Shown one piece after another: positions 19,155 to 27,946 of a DNA stretch of 64,000 nucleotides. The notes beneath the pieces are model-generated. The model was not told the DNA's origin and searched no databases. It saw nothing but the letters and a program-made list of their open reading frames with translations. The stretch comes from Pirellulales bacterium (GTDB lineage Bacteria > Planctomycetota > Planctomycetia > Pirellulales > JANQPP01). The position numbers and the translations under genes are program-made. The stretch spans positions 1 through 64,000 of the forward strand of contig JANQPP010000144.1 of the NCBI GenBank assembly GCA_028289405.1. Reading direction: 5' to 3'. Each line of letters opens with the position of its first letter. The stretch's first letter is position 1.

Positions 19155-19898
19155 TTGTCCGTGATTGCCGTCGAAAACCTCAGCATTGAACTTGGTTCTT
19201 TCCGCCTGCGGGAGATTTCTTTCTCCATCGAGCCGGGCCAATATGGACTGCTCATGGGGAAGACCGGCAGCGGCAAGACCACCTTGCTGGAAGCCGTCGC
19301 GGGCCTCAAACCGGTTCGCCAAGGGCGGATCTTGCTGCACGGGCAGGATGTCACGCATTGGAAACCGGCTGATCGCAACATTGGCTACGTTCCCCAGGAC
19401 GGCGCGCTGTTCACCACGATGCAGGTGCGCGACCAACTTGGCTTCGCCCTTACCATCCGCCACGTGCCGCGTCCGAAAATCGACCGTCGTGTCGATTACC
19501 TGGCCCGCATGCTTGATATCGGGCACCTGTTGGACCGCACTCCTCACGGGCTCAGCGGCGGGGAGAAGCAGCGGGTCGCCTTGGGCCGCGCGCTCGCTTT
19601 CGGTCCTCAAGTCCTCTGTCTGGATGAACCCCTGAGCGCTTTGGACGATCAGACGCGCGATCAAATCATCGACTTGCTCCGCCGCATCTCGCGGGAAACG
19701 GGTGTCACCTGCCTGCATGTCACGCACAATTTGGAAGAGGCCCGCGCCCTGGCGGACGTGCAGCTTCTCTTGCAAGACGGGCAAGTCACCGTAAGCTCAT
19801 GTTTGGAAAGCAACCATGCTCCGGCGAAGGGCGCGAATTCCGTTCCCTCTTCCCCTCAGCCGCGTGGACCATCGGGCGCGGTAGTTCGTCAATCCTAG
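19155..19898 (+). CDS. modC: Molybdate-type ABC transporter ATP-binding protein, short form
   Basis: The 247-residue ATPase has Walker A GKTGSGKTTLL near residue 36, a Q-loop in GYVPQDGALF, signature LSGGEKQRVALGRAL, Walker B VLCLDEPLSALDD and the switch histidine in HVTHN. It pairs with the ModA/ModB genes directly upstream. ModC of Escherichia coli has about 350 residues with a C-terminal TOBE/Mop domain; this protein has none, only about 30 residues of low-complexity tail. No ATG fits the start: TTG 19155 or GTG 19161 are the candidates, three or nine bases after the modB stop. Confidence 0.88.
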   Translation: MSVIAVENLSIELGSFRLREISFSIEPGQYGLLMGKTGSGKTTLLEAVAGLKPVRQGRILLHGQDVTHWKPADRNIGYVPQDGALFTTMQVRDQLGFALTIRHVPRPKIDRRVDYLARMLDIGHLLDRTPHGLSGGEKQRVALGRALAFGPQVLCLDEPLSALDDQTRDQIIDLLRRISRETGVTCLHVTHNLEEARALADVQLLLQDGQVTVSSCLESNHAPAKGANSVPSSPQPRGPSGAVVRQS

Positions 19899-19909
19899 GA
19901 GGTCTTCGC

Positions 19910-21091
19910 ATGGCACGCCTAACCCGCCTGGCCCTTGGCATCGCGATGCTCGGGTGCGGGATTTCCACTTCTCCCGCCCACGCCTGTTCCGTGCCGGTCT
20001 TTCGCTACGCTCTGGAACGTTGGACGGCGGATCCCTACGAAGCGGAAGTTCACTACAGAGACCAGCTTTCCGAGGCGGACCAGCGCCTGATAAAAATGCT
20101 GGAACAGGGTGGCGATGAGCCGGGCACGCCGAATCTTGTGGTCCGATCACGGGAGATCACCCAAGACGACGAACAGGAATCAGACACTGATTTTCCCCGT
20201 TTGATCTTGCGGTATCCCCGCAAAACTGGCCTGCCGGGCGAAGTTATTCGCGGTGCGTTGACCGAGGAGAATGTCCGGCGGATTGTCTCCTCGCCAGTCC
20301 GCCGAGAATTGGTGGAGCGGCTGCGCGAAGGAGCCACGGCGGTCTGGGTGCTGCTCGAATCGGGAGATGCCGAACGGGATAACCAGGCGTACGACGTATT
20401 GCGTTCCTCGCTCACCGAGTTGGAAACCCTGCTCAAGCTTCCCGACATCGATCAAGCGGACGTGGAGCAGGGGCTGATCTCCATCGCCCCCGATCAGTTG
20501 GAGTTGTCCTTTGACCTGCTGCGACTCAAGCGGGATGATCCTCGCGAGCACGTGTTGCGGGAAATGCTCCTAGGCACGGAGAGCGATCTGCGGGAATTCG
20601 ATGGGCCGCTGGCGTTTCCCGTCTTTGGCCGTGGCCGCGTGTTGTATGCCCTGGTGGACATAGGCATTCAGCGGGAAACCATCGAGGAAGCCTGCCGCAC
20701 GTTGATTGGCCCCTGCACCTGCCAGGTCAAGGATGAAAACCCGGGGACCGACTTGCTAATTACCGCCGCCTGGGACGTGCTTTCCTTGCCTGACCTCTAT
20801 CAAGAGATTGAATTGCCCGCGCTCCCCGGATTGGGTGGCTTGGCGGAAGATGAGCCCCACATTTCCACGTCGTCGCATGTGGAAACACCCGACGTGAGCG
20901 AAACGCTCGTCGAAACGAACGCAAGTGTATCCACTCTCGCCGACAATTCAGCTTCGGAAGCAACCACGGAGGAAGAAACTGCTTTGCAACCAGGCCAAGG
21001 TTTCGCCAGCCCCGTGGTGGTCAACACCTTGATCGTGGGCGTCTTGCTGGGGCTGGGAGTCGTGGTGGCGGCGCGGTGGTTGCCCCAATAG
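19910..21091 (+). CDS. Uncharacterised exported Cys-containing protein with C-terminal membrane anchor
   Basis: I do not recognise a named family. The 393-residue protein starts with a signal peptide ending near AHA|C26. The mature N-terminus is CSVPVFRYALERW, then a mixed alpha/beta domain that contains a CTC motif at Cys269-Cys271. An acidic, Ser/Thr-rich stretch (about residues 315-360) leads to one membrane helix (about 369-390). ATG 19910 has AGGAGG at 7-8 bases, an excellent ribosome site. It starts 11 bases after modC, and is followed by the FtsX-type permease and LolD-type ATPase on the same strand. The opening CSVPVFRYALE pattern looks familiar from planctomycete and verrucomicrobial hypotheticals beside ABC exporters, but that is recollection, not a search. 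A redox or lipoprotein-handling role is only conjecture. Confidence 0.75.
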   Translation: MARLTRLALGIAMLGCGISTSPAHACSVPVFRYALERWTADPYEAEVHYRDQLSEADQRLIKMLEQGGDEPGTPNLVVRSREITQDDEQESDTDFPRLILRYPRKTGLPGEVIRGALTEENVRRIVSSPVRRELVERLREGATAVWVLLESGDAERDNQAYDVLRSSLTELETLLKLPDIDQADVEQGLISIAPDQLELSFDLLRLKRDDPREHVLREMLLGTESDLREFDGPLAFPVFGRGRVLYALVDIGIQRETIEEACRTLIGPCTCQVKDENPGTDLLITAAWDVLSLPDLYQEIELPALPGLGGLAEDEPHISTSSHVETPDVSETLVETNASVSTLADNSASEATTEEETALQPGQGFASPVVVNTLIVGVLLGLGVVVAARWLPQ

Positions 21092-21144
21092 TTCTATAGT
21101 TCGATTTCTCGACGGAAATTAACTACAAGTCAGGAGCAATTTCC

Positions 21145-22401
21145 ATGAGCTTGTGGCAGTTGGTGCTGCGGGAGATTTGGCATCGCCGTTTGAATTTCGT
21201 GGCCGCGTTTCTTTCGGTGGCCCTGGCCGTCGGCTGTCTGGTGGCGGCCATGACGCGTCTGCGTGCGTCCGAACGGGAAACCGCTAGCATTTTGGCGAAA
21301 AGGCAGAGGGAAGTTGAATCGGCGGGCGCGGAACTCAAGGACGCCATGCGGAAGATTACCAAAGGACTGGGTTTCAATATCCTGATCCTCCCCGAGGACC
21401 AGGATTTGGATCAGTTGTACTTGGAGAACTCGCTCAGCAAGACCATGCCCGAACCCTTCGTGCAGCGGTTGGCCGAATCCGATATCGTGACCGTGAACCA
21501 TCTGCTGCCCGTCGTGTTGCAGCGAGTCCGCTGGACGGAGCATGATCTTCCCGTGGTCGTGATGGGCACCCGGGGCGAGGTACCGATCATGCATCGAGAT
21601 CCGAAAAAACCATTGTTGGACCTGGTGCCGCCCGAAGAGATCATCCTCGGCTTTGAAGTGCACCAACGGCTGGGCTTGAAGCCCGGCGACAAAGCAACCT
21701 TCCAGGGGCGCGAATTCACCGTCGGCAAATGTTACCCCCAGCGAGGGAGCATCGATGACAGTACGGTCTGGCTGAACCTTGGCGTCGCGCAGGAAATGTT
21801 CGGCCTGCAAAACCTGCTGCACGGGATTTGGGCTTTGGAATGCCACTGCGCCGGCGACCGCATCACCCAGATTCGTCAGGAAATCGAAGGCATCCTGCCG
21901 GGCACGCAGGTCGTGGAGCGTTTCGATCGTGCCCTGGCACGTGCCGAAGCCCGGTCCCGAGCAGAAGTAACCGCCAAGGAGTCATTGGAGCAAGAAACCG
22001 CCAGCCGCGCTCAACTCCACGCACAACAAGAGCGGTTCGCCGCCATGCTAGTTCCCGTCACCACCGTCCTCAGCGGGGCGTGGGTCGCCTTGCTGTCCAT
22101 GGCGAACGTGCGGCGACGGAGGACGGAAATTGGGCTTTTGCGGGCCTTGGGACTGCGGACTGGCCAGGTATTCCGCGTGTTTTGGACCAAATCGCTCCTG
22201 GTAGGTCTGGCGGGCGCCTTGGTCGGCGTGATCGCGGGCCAAGCGATTGCCCAGGGAACCGCGGGCGCTACCGCGCAGCTTGAATGGGATATCGTGTTGT
22301 TGTCCGTCTGTTTCGCGCCGCTGCTGGCGGTCGCCGCCGGTTGGATTCCCGCCACGCTCGCTGCTCGGCAAGATCCGGCCTTGATCCTGCACGAAGAGTA
22401 A
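21145..22401 (+). CDS. FtsX/LolE/MacB-type ABC transporter permease
   Basis: The 418-residue protein has an N-terminal membrane helix (about residues 15-38), a large periplasmic domain of MacB-PCD type (about 40-275), and three more helices near 295, 350 and 390. The cytoplasmic coupling segment RRRRTEIGLLRALGLRTGQVF is characteristic of FtsX-like permeases. Such proteins do not import solutes; with a LolD-type ATPase they move lipoproteins or transmit force to periplasmic partners. It starts 53 bases after the exported Cys-protein with an AGGAG site 8-9 bases ahead, and the ATPase follows by 25 bases. The three are likely one functional unit. Confidence 0.88.
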   Translation: MSLWQLVLREIWHRRLNFVAAFLSVALAVGCLVAAMTRLRASERETASILAKRQREVESAGAELKDAMRKITKGLGFNILILPEDQDLDQLYLENSLSKTMPEPFVQRLAESDIVTVNHLLPVVLQRVRWTEHDLPVVVMGTRGEVPIMHRDPKKPLLDLVPPEEIILGFEVHQRLGLKPGDKATFQGREFTVGKCYPQRGSIDDSTVWLNLGVAQEMFGLQNLLHGIWALECHCAGDRITQIRQEIEGILPGTQVVERFDRALARAEARSRAEVTAKESLEQETASRAQLHAQQERFAAMLVPVTTVLSGAWVALLSMANVRRRRTEIGLLRALGLRTGQVFRVFWTKSLLVGLAGALVGVIAGQAIAQGTAGATAQLEWDIVLLSVCFAPLLAVAAGWIPATLAARQDPALILHEE

Positions 22402-22426
22402 ATTCCCCCTGCCTCGTGGGCTTGCC

Positions 22427-23128
22427 ATGCTGCTCCGCGTCGATTCAGTTTCCAAGACATATCACGAGAAGGGCGCTGCCGTGCCGGCCCTGCGGGACGC
22501 TTCGCTGGAGATCGAGGCGGGCCAGTTCGTGGCCATCCAAGGCCCCAGCGGCAGCGGCAAGTCGACGTTGCTGCTTGTCGCCAGCGGCTTGTTGGCTCCT
22601 GACGCCGGCAGCGTGCTGCTCGCGGACAAGGACCTCTACCGCCTCTCTCCCAACGAGCGGGCACGGCTGCGGGCCGAACAGGTCGGTTTCGTTTTTCAGC
22701 AGTTCCACCTCATTCCCTATCTTTCAGTGTTGGAGAACGTGCTGGCCGCCTCGCTCGCGGTTTCGGTCGAAGATGCGGGAAATCGCGCTAGAGAATTGCT
22801 GGAGAAGCTGGGCTTACAAGACCGGCTCTCGCATGTGCCCGCCAAGCTCAGCGCTGGGGAGCGGCAGCGCGTGGCCTTGGCCCGCGCCATGCTGCACAAC
22901 CCGCGTGTGATCTTCGCCGATGAACCCACGGGAAACCTGGACGCGGAAAACGCTGGCCAAGTCATCGGATATTTGCGAGACTTCGCGCTAAAAGGCGGTG
23001 CCGTGCTGCTCGTCACGCACGACAAAAGCGCTGCCAGTCAGGCCGATTCCATTCGGCACATGGATCAGGGACAGCTTCAACCGACCAATCCTGAAGAAGT
23101 CCCGGTGAATACCGTGGCGAATGGCTGA
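22427..23128 (+). CDS. LolD/MacB-type ABC transporter ATP-binding protein
   Basis: The 233-residue ATPase has Walker [13 protein letters not shown]-loop [12 protein letters not shown], signature [16 protein letters not shown], Walker [13 protein letters not shown] and the H-loop in [16 protein letters not shown] and DEPTGNLD place it in the MacB/LolD/FtsE group that partners FtsX-like permeases. It lies directly after the permease. The substrate is unknown; the Cys-protein upstream is the obvious candidate partner. Confidence 0.9.
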   Translation: MLLRVDSVSKTYHEKGAAVPALRDASLEIEAGQFVAIQGPSGSGKSTLLLVASGLLAPDAGSVLLADKDLYRLSPNERARLRAEQVGFVFQQFHLIPYLSVLENVLAASLAVSVEDAGNRARELLEKLGLQDRLSHVPAKLSAGERQRVALARAMLHNPRVIFADEPTGNLDAENAGQVIGYLRDFALKGGAVLLVTHDKSAASQADSIRHMDQGQLQPTNPEEVPVNTVANG

Positions 23129-23292
23129 CCGGTCAGGGCTACGAAAAAAGTTGAGCCGGCGCGGTATTTGAGATCTACTTTGGGGAATGCCGTCAGCGTC
23201 AACTTGCCAGGCACGATCCATCCATGCACTGGCAGTGAATCTAGGCGGACTCATTTGCCCTTCTCCCACGCCTCAAGTTGAAGGAAAACGAG

Positions 23293-25737
23293 ATGCTCGC
23301 GCTTGCCATCGTCGCGAAATGTGGAAAAAAGCCATTGGCCGCCTGTTTGGCCATGGTCTGCATGGCGGGATCGATTTTCGGCGCCGAACTGGACCACCCC
23401 TTGTTTCGCGCCATTCGGGAACGCGACGAGGGGCGCGTCGCACGATTGCTTCGGCAAGGAACACCGGCCAATCTTCGCGCGGCCGATGGAACGACCCCTT
23501 TGATGGCCGCCGCCTTGCATGGCAGTGCGGAGAGCGTGCGAAAGTTACTCGAGCGCGGAGCGGATCCCAACGCGGCCAATAATCGCGGAGTCACCGCGCT
23601 CTTATGGTCGGTGACTGACCAGGAAAAAACGCGGCTCCTCGTCGAACATGGCGCGAATGTGGATGCTCGCTCCGCCTTGGGCAACACGCCGCTGTTGGTG
23701 GCGGCGTCCGTATCGGGTGGAGTCTCCGTCGTGGACCACCTGCTGGCCCATGGCGCGGAACTGACCGCCCGCAACGGGCAGGATGAGTCCGCGCTCTTGA
23801 ATGCGGTGGAAGCGGCTGATTTGGAAACCATCGATTTGTTGCTGGCCCATGCGGAACGAACGGAACAACTCGAAAAACTCATCGGCAACGACAGTACGTT
23901 ACTCCTGGAAACCGCAGCCGCGCGGGGAACCTTGGAGATTGTGACGCTCTTCTGCGACCGCCTCACCGCCGCCAATGATGGAGAGTTTCCCGATACCGGC
24001 CTTGCGGTAAATCAGGCTTTTTTGGCCCAAAAGCCGGATATCGCTCGAGAGTTAATCGAACGGGGCGGAAGTGTGGCGCAGCGCACGCCGCCCGGAAACG
24101 AACCGGCGATCTTGCTGGCCGCTTACACGGAGACGGGAGATACGTCGGCACTTAAAGCACTCCTCCAGCGGGATGTGGAGACGGGTGCCCGGAACAAGTA
24201 CGAAGAAACCGCGCTGACTTGGGCGCGTCGGCGGGGGCATCCCGAATTGATTGAAACGCTCGTCGCAGCCGGAATTCCCGAGCACCCTGACGAGACTCCG
24301 GAGATACCCCGGCGGAGCGTCAATTTGCACGCGGGCAACCAGCAGCGGCTGCTGGTCGAAAGCGTGGGCAAAGGCATCGCGCTGTTGCAAGATAGCTCGG
24401 ACGTTTTTCTGGAGGAGCGAAAAACATGCGTCTCCTGCCACCACCAGAACTTGCCTGCCGTCGCCATCGGTTGGGCTCGCGATCGCGGACTTCCCATCGA
24501 CGAGGCATCGCTGGGCCGCTTGATTCGCCGGCAGACGGGGCAGCGTGGCGGGACGACATTTCTCAATCGCTGCTACCAGCTTGACGAGCCTGCTCCAGTT
24601 CCGCCCCGGTTTTTCGGCTACGCCCTGTGGGGCCTCTCCGCGCTGGGGCATGCCGCCACGGAAACGATCCAGGCGACAGTCTGGTATTTGGCTGCCACGC
24701 AAAAGCCGAATGGCAGTTGGACCTCGGGTGTCCTGCGCCCGCCGATGGGGGACGGTGACTTTACGGCTACGGTCCTCGCCATGCAAGCATTGCAGCTTTA
24801 TCCCATCGCGGGCCGCACCGGCGAATTCCGCCAGCGGATCGAGCGTGCGGCGCGATGGCTGGACGAAACGCCGGCCCGCTACCATCAGGAGCGGGTGTAT
24901 CAATTGCTGGGCCTCGGTTGGGCGGGTCGTTCCGAAGCCGAACTCACAGAACTCGTGGATCGGTTATTGGAGGATCAACGTGGCGACGGCGGTTGGTCCC
25001 AATTGCCGCATCTGGAAAGCGATGCCTGGGCCACTGGGCAAACTCTAGTTGCGCTGCATGTTGCCGGCGGGATGCCCACCAGCGCCCCAGCTTACCAGCG
25101 TGGCCTGAAATTTTTGTTGAACACGCAGTTCGATGACGGGTCCTGGTTCGTCAAGAGCCGGAGCTGGCCCTTCCAGCCGCCATTTGAAAGTGGTTTTCCC
25201 CATGGCCGGGACCAATGGGTTTCGGCTCCCGCCACCGCTTGGGCGATCATCGCCATGACACTGGCGATCGAGCCCCAAGACACGATTTTGCCCAAAACAA
25301 CGGGCGAGATTCCAGCGAATGAGCCGAAATCCAAAGATGCCGGCGTGGCGGAGCAAGCGGCCCCGCCACCCGTGGCCGAACCGGTCGAAGCGGGCCCGGT
25401 GGATTTCGTGCGTCACATTCAGCCGCTCTTGGAACGCTCCTGCGTCGGCTGCCATGCCGGTGATGAGCCTCAAGGGAACCTTGACATGACGACGCGCATG
25501 CCGCTGCTCCGGGGTGGCGAAACCGGTGTCCCAGCGGTTGTGCCCGGCTTGAGCGGCGAAAGCCTGATGTACATCGCTGTGTCCGGAGCAAGTGACGAAT
25601 TACACATGCCGCCGCTAGACGCACGGGAAAAGTTTCCCGCCTTGACCGCAGAGGAAGTCGCCAAAATCAAGCAGTGGATCGATACGGGTGCGTCTTGGCC
25701 CAAACATTTGATCCTCAAGACCGCTGGCTACGAATAA
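23293..25737 (+). CDS. Exported ankyrin-repeat protein with haem motifs and a cyclase-like alpha/alpha barrel
   Basis: The 814-residue protein starts with a signal peptide (about residues 1-26). Ankyrin repeats follow from about 30 to 325 (for example DGTTPLMAAALHGSAESVRK, LLERGADPN). A CVSCH haem motif sits near residue 380, and a region of about 400-660 has QxxDGGW/NGSW-like repeats (KPNGSWTSG, RGDGGWSQL, FDDGSWF) typical of squalene-cyclase/prenyltransferase alpha/alpha barrels. After a Pro/Ala linker comes a cytochrome module of planctomycete type with CVGCH near residue 717 and ELHMPP as possible distal methionine region. The combination suggests an extracytoplasmic redox or binding protein; the catalytic Asp motif of real cyclases (DxDD) is not evident. 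ATG 23293 has AAGGA ahead. Confidence 0.8.
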   Translation: MLALAIVAKCGKKPLAACLAMVCMAGSIFGAELDHPLFRAIRERDEGRVARLLRQGTPANLRAADGTTPLMAAALHGSAESVRKLLERGADPNAANNRGVTALLWSVTDQEKTRLLVEHGANVDARSALGNTPLLVAASVSGGVSVVDHLLAHGAELTARNGQDESALLNAVEAADLETIDLLLAHAERTEQLEKLIGNDSTLLLETAAARGTLEIVTLFCDRLTAANDGEFPDTGLAVNQAFLAQKPDIARELIERGGSVAQRTPPGNEPAILLAAYTETGDTSALKALLQRDVETGARNKYEETALTWARRRGHPELIETLVAAGIPEHPDETPEIPRRSVNLHAGNQQRLLVESVGKGIALLQDSSDVFLEERKTCVSCHHQNLPAVAIGWARDRGLPIDEASLGRLIRRQTGQRGGTTFLNRCYQLDEPAPVPPRFFGYALWGLSALGHAATETIQATVWYLAATQKPNGSWTSGVLRPPMGDGDFTATVLAMQALQLYPIAGRTGEFRQRIERAARWLDETPARYHQERVYQLLGLGWAGRSEAELTELVDRLLEDQRGDGGWSQLPHLESDAWATGQTLVALHVAGGMPTSAPAYQRGLKFLLNTQFDDGSWFVKSRSWPFQPPFESGFPHGRDQWVSAPATAWAIIAMTLAIEPQDTILPKTTGEIPANEPKSKDAGVAEQAAPPPVAEPVEAGPVDFVRHIQPLLERSCVGCHAGDEPQGNLDMTTRMPLLRGGETGVPAVVPGLSGESLMYIAVSGASDELHMPPLDAREKFPALTAEEVAKIKQWIDTGASWPKHLILKTAGYE

Positions 25738-25932
25738 CGCATGGAGTCACTGTGACACTTCGTGTTGGACGGCAAAAAGGGGAGTGAGCCGGCGATTCCT
25801 CTCCGAGTCCGCGTTGTCTCGTTTTTCAGTGGCCAGTACAATCAAAATTCAACGATTAAAGTGGAAAGCGGCGTGCGTACGGCCTGCCGTGGGAGATTCT
25901 TACGAGTCATTGATTTAGAAGAGGGACGGAGT

Positions 25933-27744
25933 ATGCACCGTTTGATTTGTCTGGGATTCGCGTGGGGCATGCTGGCATTGGGCATTGGCACGGCCAGCGC
26001 GGCGCCGGAACCGGCCTCGTCCGTGGGACGGCAGTTGCCGGAACTCCTGCTGTCGGATCTGGATGGCCAGCCCGCGTCTCTCTCGGACTTCAACGAATAT
26101 CGCTGCCTGGTCGTGGTGATCCTGGGCACCGAATGCCCGATTGGCAACCAATACCTGCCCGTGCTCAATGAGATGCAGGAGAAGTATGCCGAGCAGAGCG
26201 TGCAGTTTGTCGGCGTGAACGTCAATCGGGGGGACACGCTGGAAGAGATGGCCCAGCACCGTGACGAATTCAAGATCGCCTTCCCGGTGTTCAAGGACCC
26301 TCAAGGCTTGCTGGCCGACTTCCTCGGTGTCCGGCGGATGTCCGAGGCGTTCGTGCTGGATGGCCAGCGGGTGGTTCGTTACCAGGGCCGGATCGATGAC
26401 CGTTTTGGTTACACCTACAAGCGGGACGATGCGCGAGCTGTCGGAGTATGGCAAGCGCTGGAGCAGGTATTGGCCGGCGAAGAAGTGGCCACGCCGCGCA
26501 CGAAGGTGGCGGGCTGCCTGATCACCCCGCCCAAACGCGAGCGGCCCGAAGGTGAAATCACGTACGCGGAGCACATCGCGCCGATCATGCGGCAAAAATG
26601 CGAATCGTGCCACCGTCCCGGCATGGTGGCCCCCTTCTCCCTTTTGACCTATGACGATGCCGTGAACTGGGCCGCCATGATCGAAGAGGTCGTGCAAGAG
26701 CGCCGCATGCCGCCCTGGCATGCCGATCCTCGTCACGGTGATTTTCGCAATGACCGACGGCTATCGCAGAAAGAGATTGACACGCTCACTGCCTGGATCC
26801 AGGCCGATACCCCGCTGGGCGATGAATCCAAATTGCCGCCGCCCAAGGATTGGGCCCAGGGCTGGGCCATCGGCAAGCCGGATATCGTGTTCGAAATGCC
26901 CGAAGAAGTGACGATTCCCGCCCAGGGCGTGGTCCCCTACCAGTATTTCGAAACAGAGATGGACTTCGAGGAAGACGTGTGGATTCAAGCCGCCGAAGCC
27001 CGGCCAGGCAACCGCGCCGTGGTGCATCACATCATCGGTTTCTATCGCGAACCCGAAGCGGAAGGCAAGGATCGTGGTGAACGGCTGACTGATAATTGGA
27101 TCGTGGGGACGGCGCCGGGTGATATGCCCTTGATTTTGCCCGAGGGGGTCGCGCTGCGAATTCCCGCCGGTTCCAAACTGATTTGGCAGATGCACTACAC
27201 GCCAACGGGTAAAGAAGAAAAGGACCGCTCCCAAATCGGCCTCGTGCTCTATAAGGGGGAGGAGCCGCCCCAGCATCTGGTGCACAAAGTGGCCATTGCC
27301 AACGGCAAATTCCGCATCCCGCCTGGTGCCCGATATCATCAGGTCACGTCCAAGCGGAAGATTCCCAAGGATGTCCAAATCTTGAGCTTGATGCCCCACA
27401 TGCATCTAAGGGGCCGGGCGTTTGATTATTACGTGCGGTTCCCTGACGGCAGCCGAGAGACGCTGCTTTCCATTCCCCGTTACGACTTCAACTGGCAGAG
27501 CAGTTACTACTTCAAGGACCCGCTCACCATTCCTGCCGGTTCGACGCTGGAATGCGTGGCCCACTTCGATAACTCGGAGGATAACCCCGCCAATCCCGAT
27601 CCCACTCAAGAGGTCCGCTGGGGAGATCAAACCTTCGAAGAGATGATGATCGGGTATTGCAACTACATCGTGTTGGACGAAGAAGGGCCGAAAGCTGATC
27701 AGCGGACCGCCGCCGCGGCGGGGAGCGGTCGCGCCTCACCATGA
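25933..27744 (+). CDS. Exported redoxin, haem and copper-monooxygenase-like multidomain protein
   Basis: The 603-residue protein has a signal peptide (about 1-24) and a thioredoxin-like redoxin domain (about 30-180) that has a single cysteine in GTECPIGNQ rather than CxxC. A c-type haem motif CESCH near residue 222 is followed by RMPPWHADP as likely axial-ligand region. The C-terminal 250 residues resemble peptidylglycine monooxygenase-type copper folds, with VVHHIIGFY, WQMHYTP and LMPHMHLRGR as candidate copper-binding histidines and methionine. ATG 25933 has GAGGGACGG upstream. It follows the ankyrin-haem protein by 195 bases in the same direction. A copper-haem oxidoreductase is plausible, but the substrate is not known. 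Confidence 0.85.
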   Translation: MHRLICLGFAWGMLALGIGTASAAPEPASSVGRQLPELLLSDLDGQPASLSDFNEYRCLVVVILGTECPIGNQYLPVLNEMQEKYAEQSVQFVGVNVNRGDTLEEMAQHRDEFKIAFPVFKDPQGLLADFLGVRRMSEAFVLDGQRVVRYQGRIDDRFGYTYKRDDARAVGVWQALEQVLAGEEVATPRTKVAGCLITPPKRERPEGEITYAEHIAPIMRQKCESCHRPGMVAPFSLLTYDDAVNWAAMIEEVVQERRMPPWHADPRHGDFRNDRRLSQKEIDTLTAWIQADTPLGDESKLPPPKDWAQGWAIGKPDIVFEMPEEVTIPAQGVVPYQYFETEMDFEEDVWIQAAEARPGNRAVVHHIIGFYREPEAEGKDRGERLTDNWIVGTAPGDMPLILPEGVALRIPAGSKLIWQMHYTPTGKEEKDRSQIGLVLYKGEEPPQHLVHKVAIANGKFRIPPGARYHQVTSKRKIPKDVQILSLMPHMHLRGRAFDYYVRFPDGSRETLLSIPRYDFNWQSSYYFKDPLTIPAGSTLECVAHFDNSEDNPANPDPTQEVRWGDQTFEEMMIGYCNYIVLDEEGPKADQRTAAAAGSGRASP

Positions 27745-27761
27745 TTTTTTGACGCGGCGCG

Positions 27762-27790
27762 TGCGGAACATCACGCGAAATGGTTATAAT
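27762..27790 (+). promoter_or_regulatory. Promoter with perfect -10 box before tRNA-Gly
   Basis: TATAAT at 27785-27790 is a perfect -10 box and would start transcription near 27797, about 27 bases before the tRNA. The -35 position at 17 bases (27762-27767, TGCGGA) is poor; a good TTGACG lies 30 bases upstream, too far for normal spacing. Confidence 0.55.
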
Positions 27791-27823
27791 CGCACGTGGG
27801 CTGGGCAACCGGCCCACGCACCA

Positions 27824-27896
27824 GCGGGCGTAACTCAGTTGGTAGAGTGCTAGCTTCCCAAGCTGGATGTCGAGGGTTCGAGTCCCTTCGCCCGCT
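27824..27896 (+). tRNA. tRNA-Gly, anticodon CCC
   Basis: The 73-base sequence folds as a standard cloverleaf. Acceptor GCGGGCG pairs with CGCCCGC, the D-stem is ACTC/GAGT, and the anticodon stem CTAGC/GCTGG has the loop TTCCCAA. The T-arm is GAGGG-TTCGAGT-CCCTT with one wobble. The anticodon CCC reads GGG codons. The discriminator base is T and CCA is not encoded, so it would be added after transcription. A perfect TATAAT lies 34 bases upstream. Confidence 0.95.
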
Positions 27897-27904
27897 CTTT
27901 GCTG

Positions 27905-27921
27905 ACCTGGTGTTGCCAGGT
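27905..27921. terminator. Hairpin after tRNA-Gly
   Basis: ACCTGG-TGTTG-CCAGGT is a 6-bp stem with a 5-base loop starting 9 bases after the tRNA. It lies in the gap between the tRNA and the convergent serine hydrolase gene. No strong T-run follows, so it is a weak terminator candidate or a processing signal. Confidence 0.35.
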
Positions 27922-27946
27922 AGATATTCTTCGTAGCATCACCCCC

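Noticed and set aside
27749-27790. TTGACG plus TATAAT as a matched promoter before tRNA-Gly
   Set aside because: The spacing is 30 bases, too long for sigma70; only the -10 box was retained.
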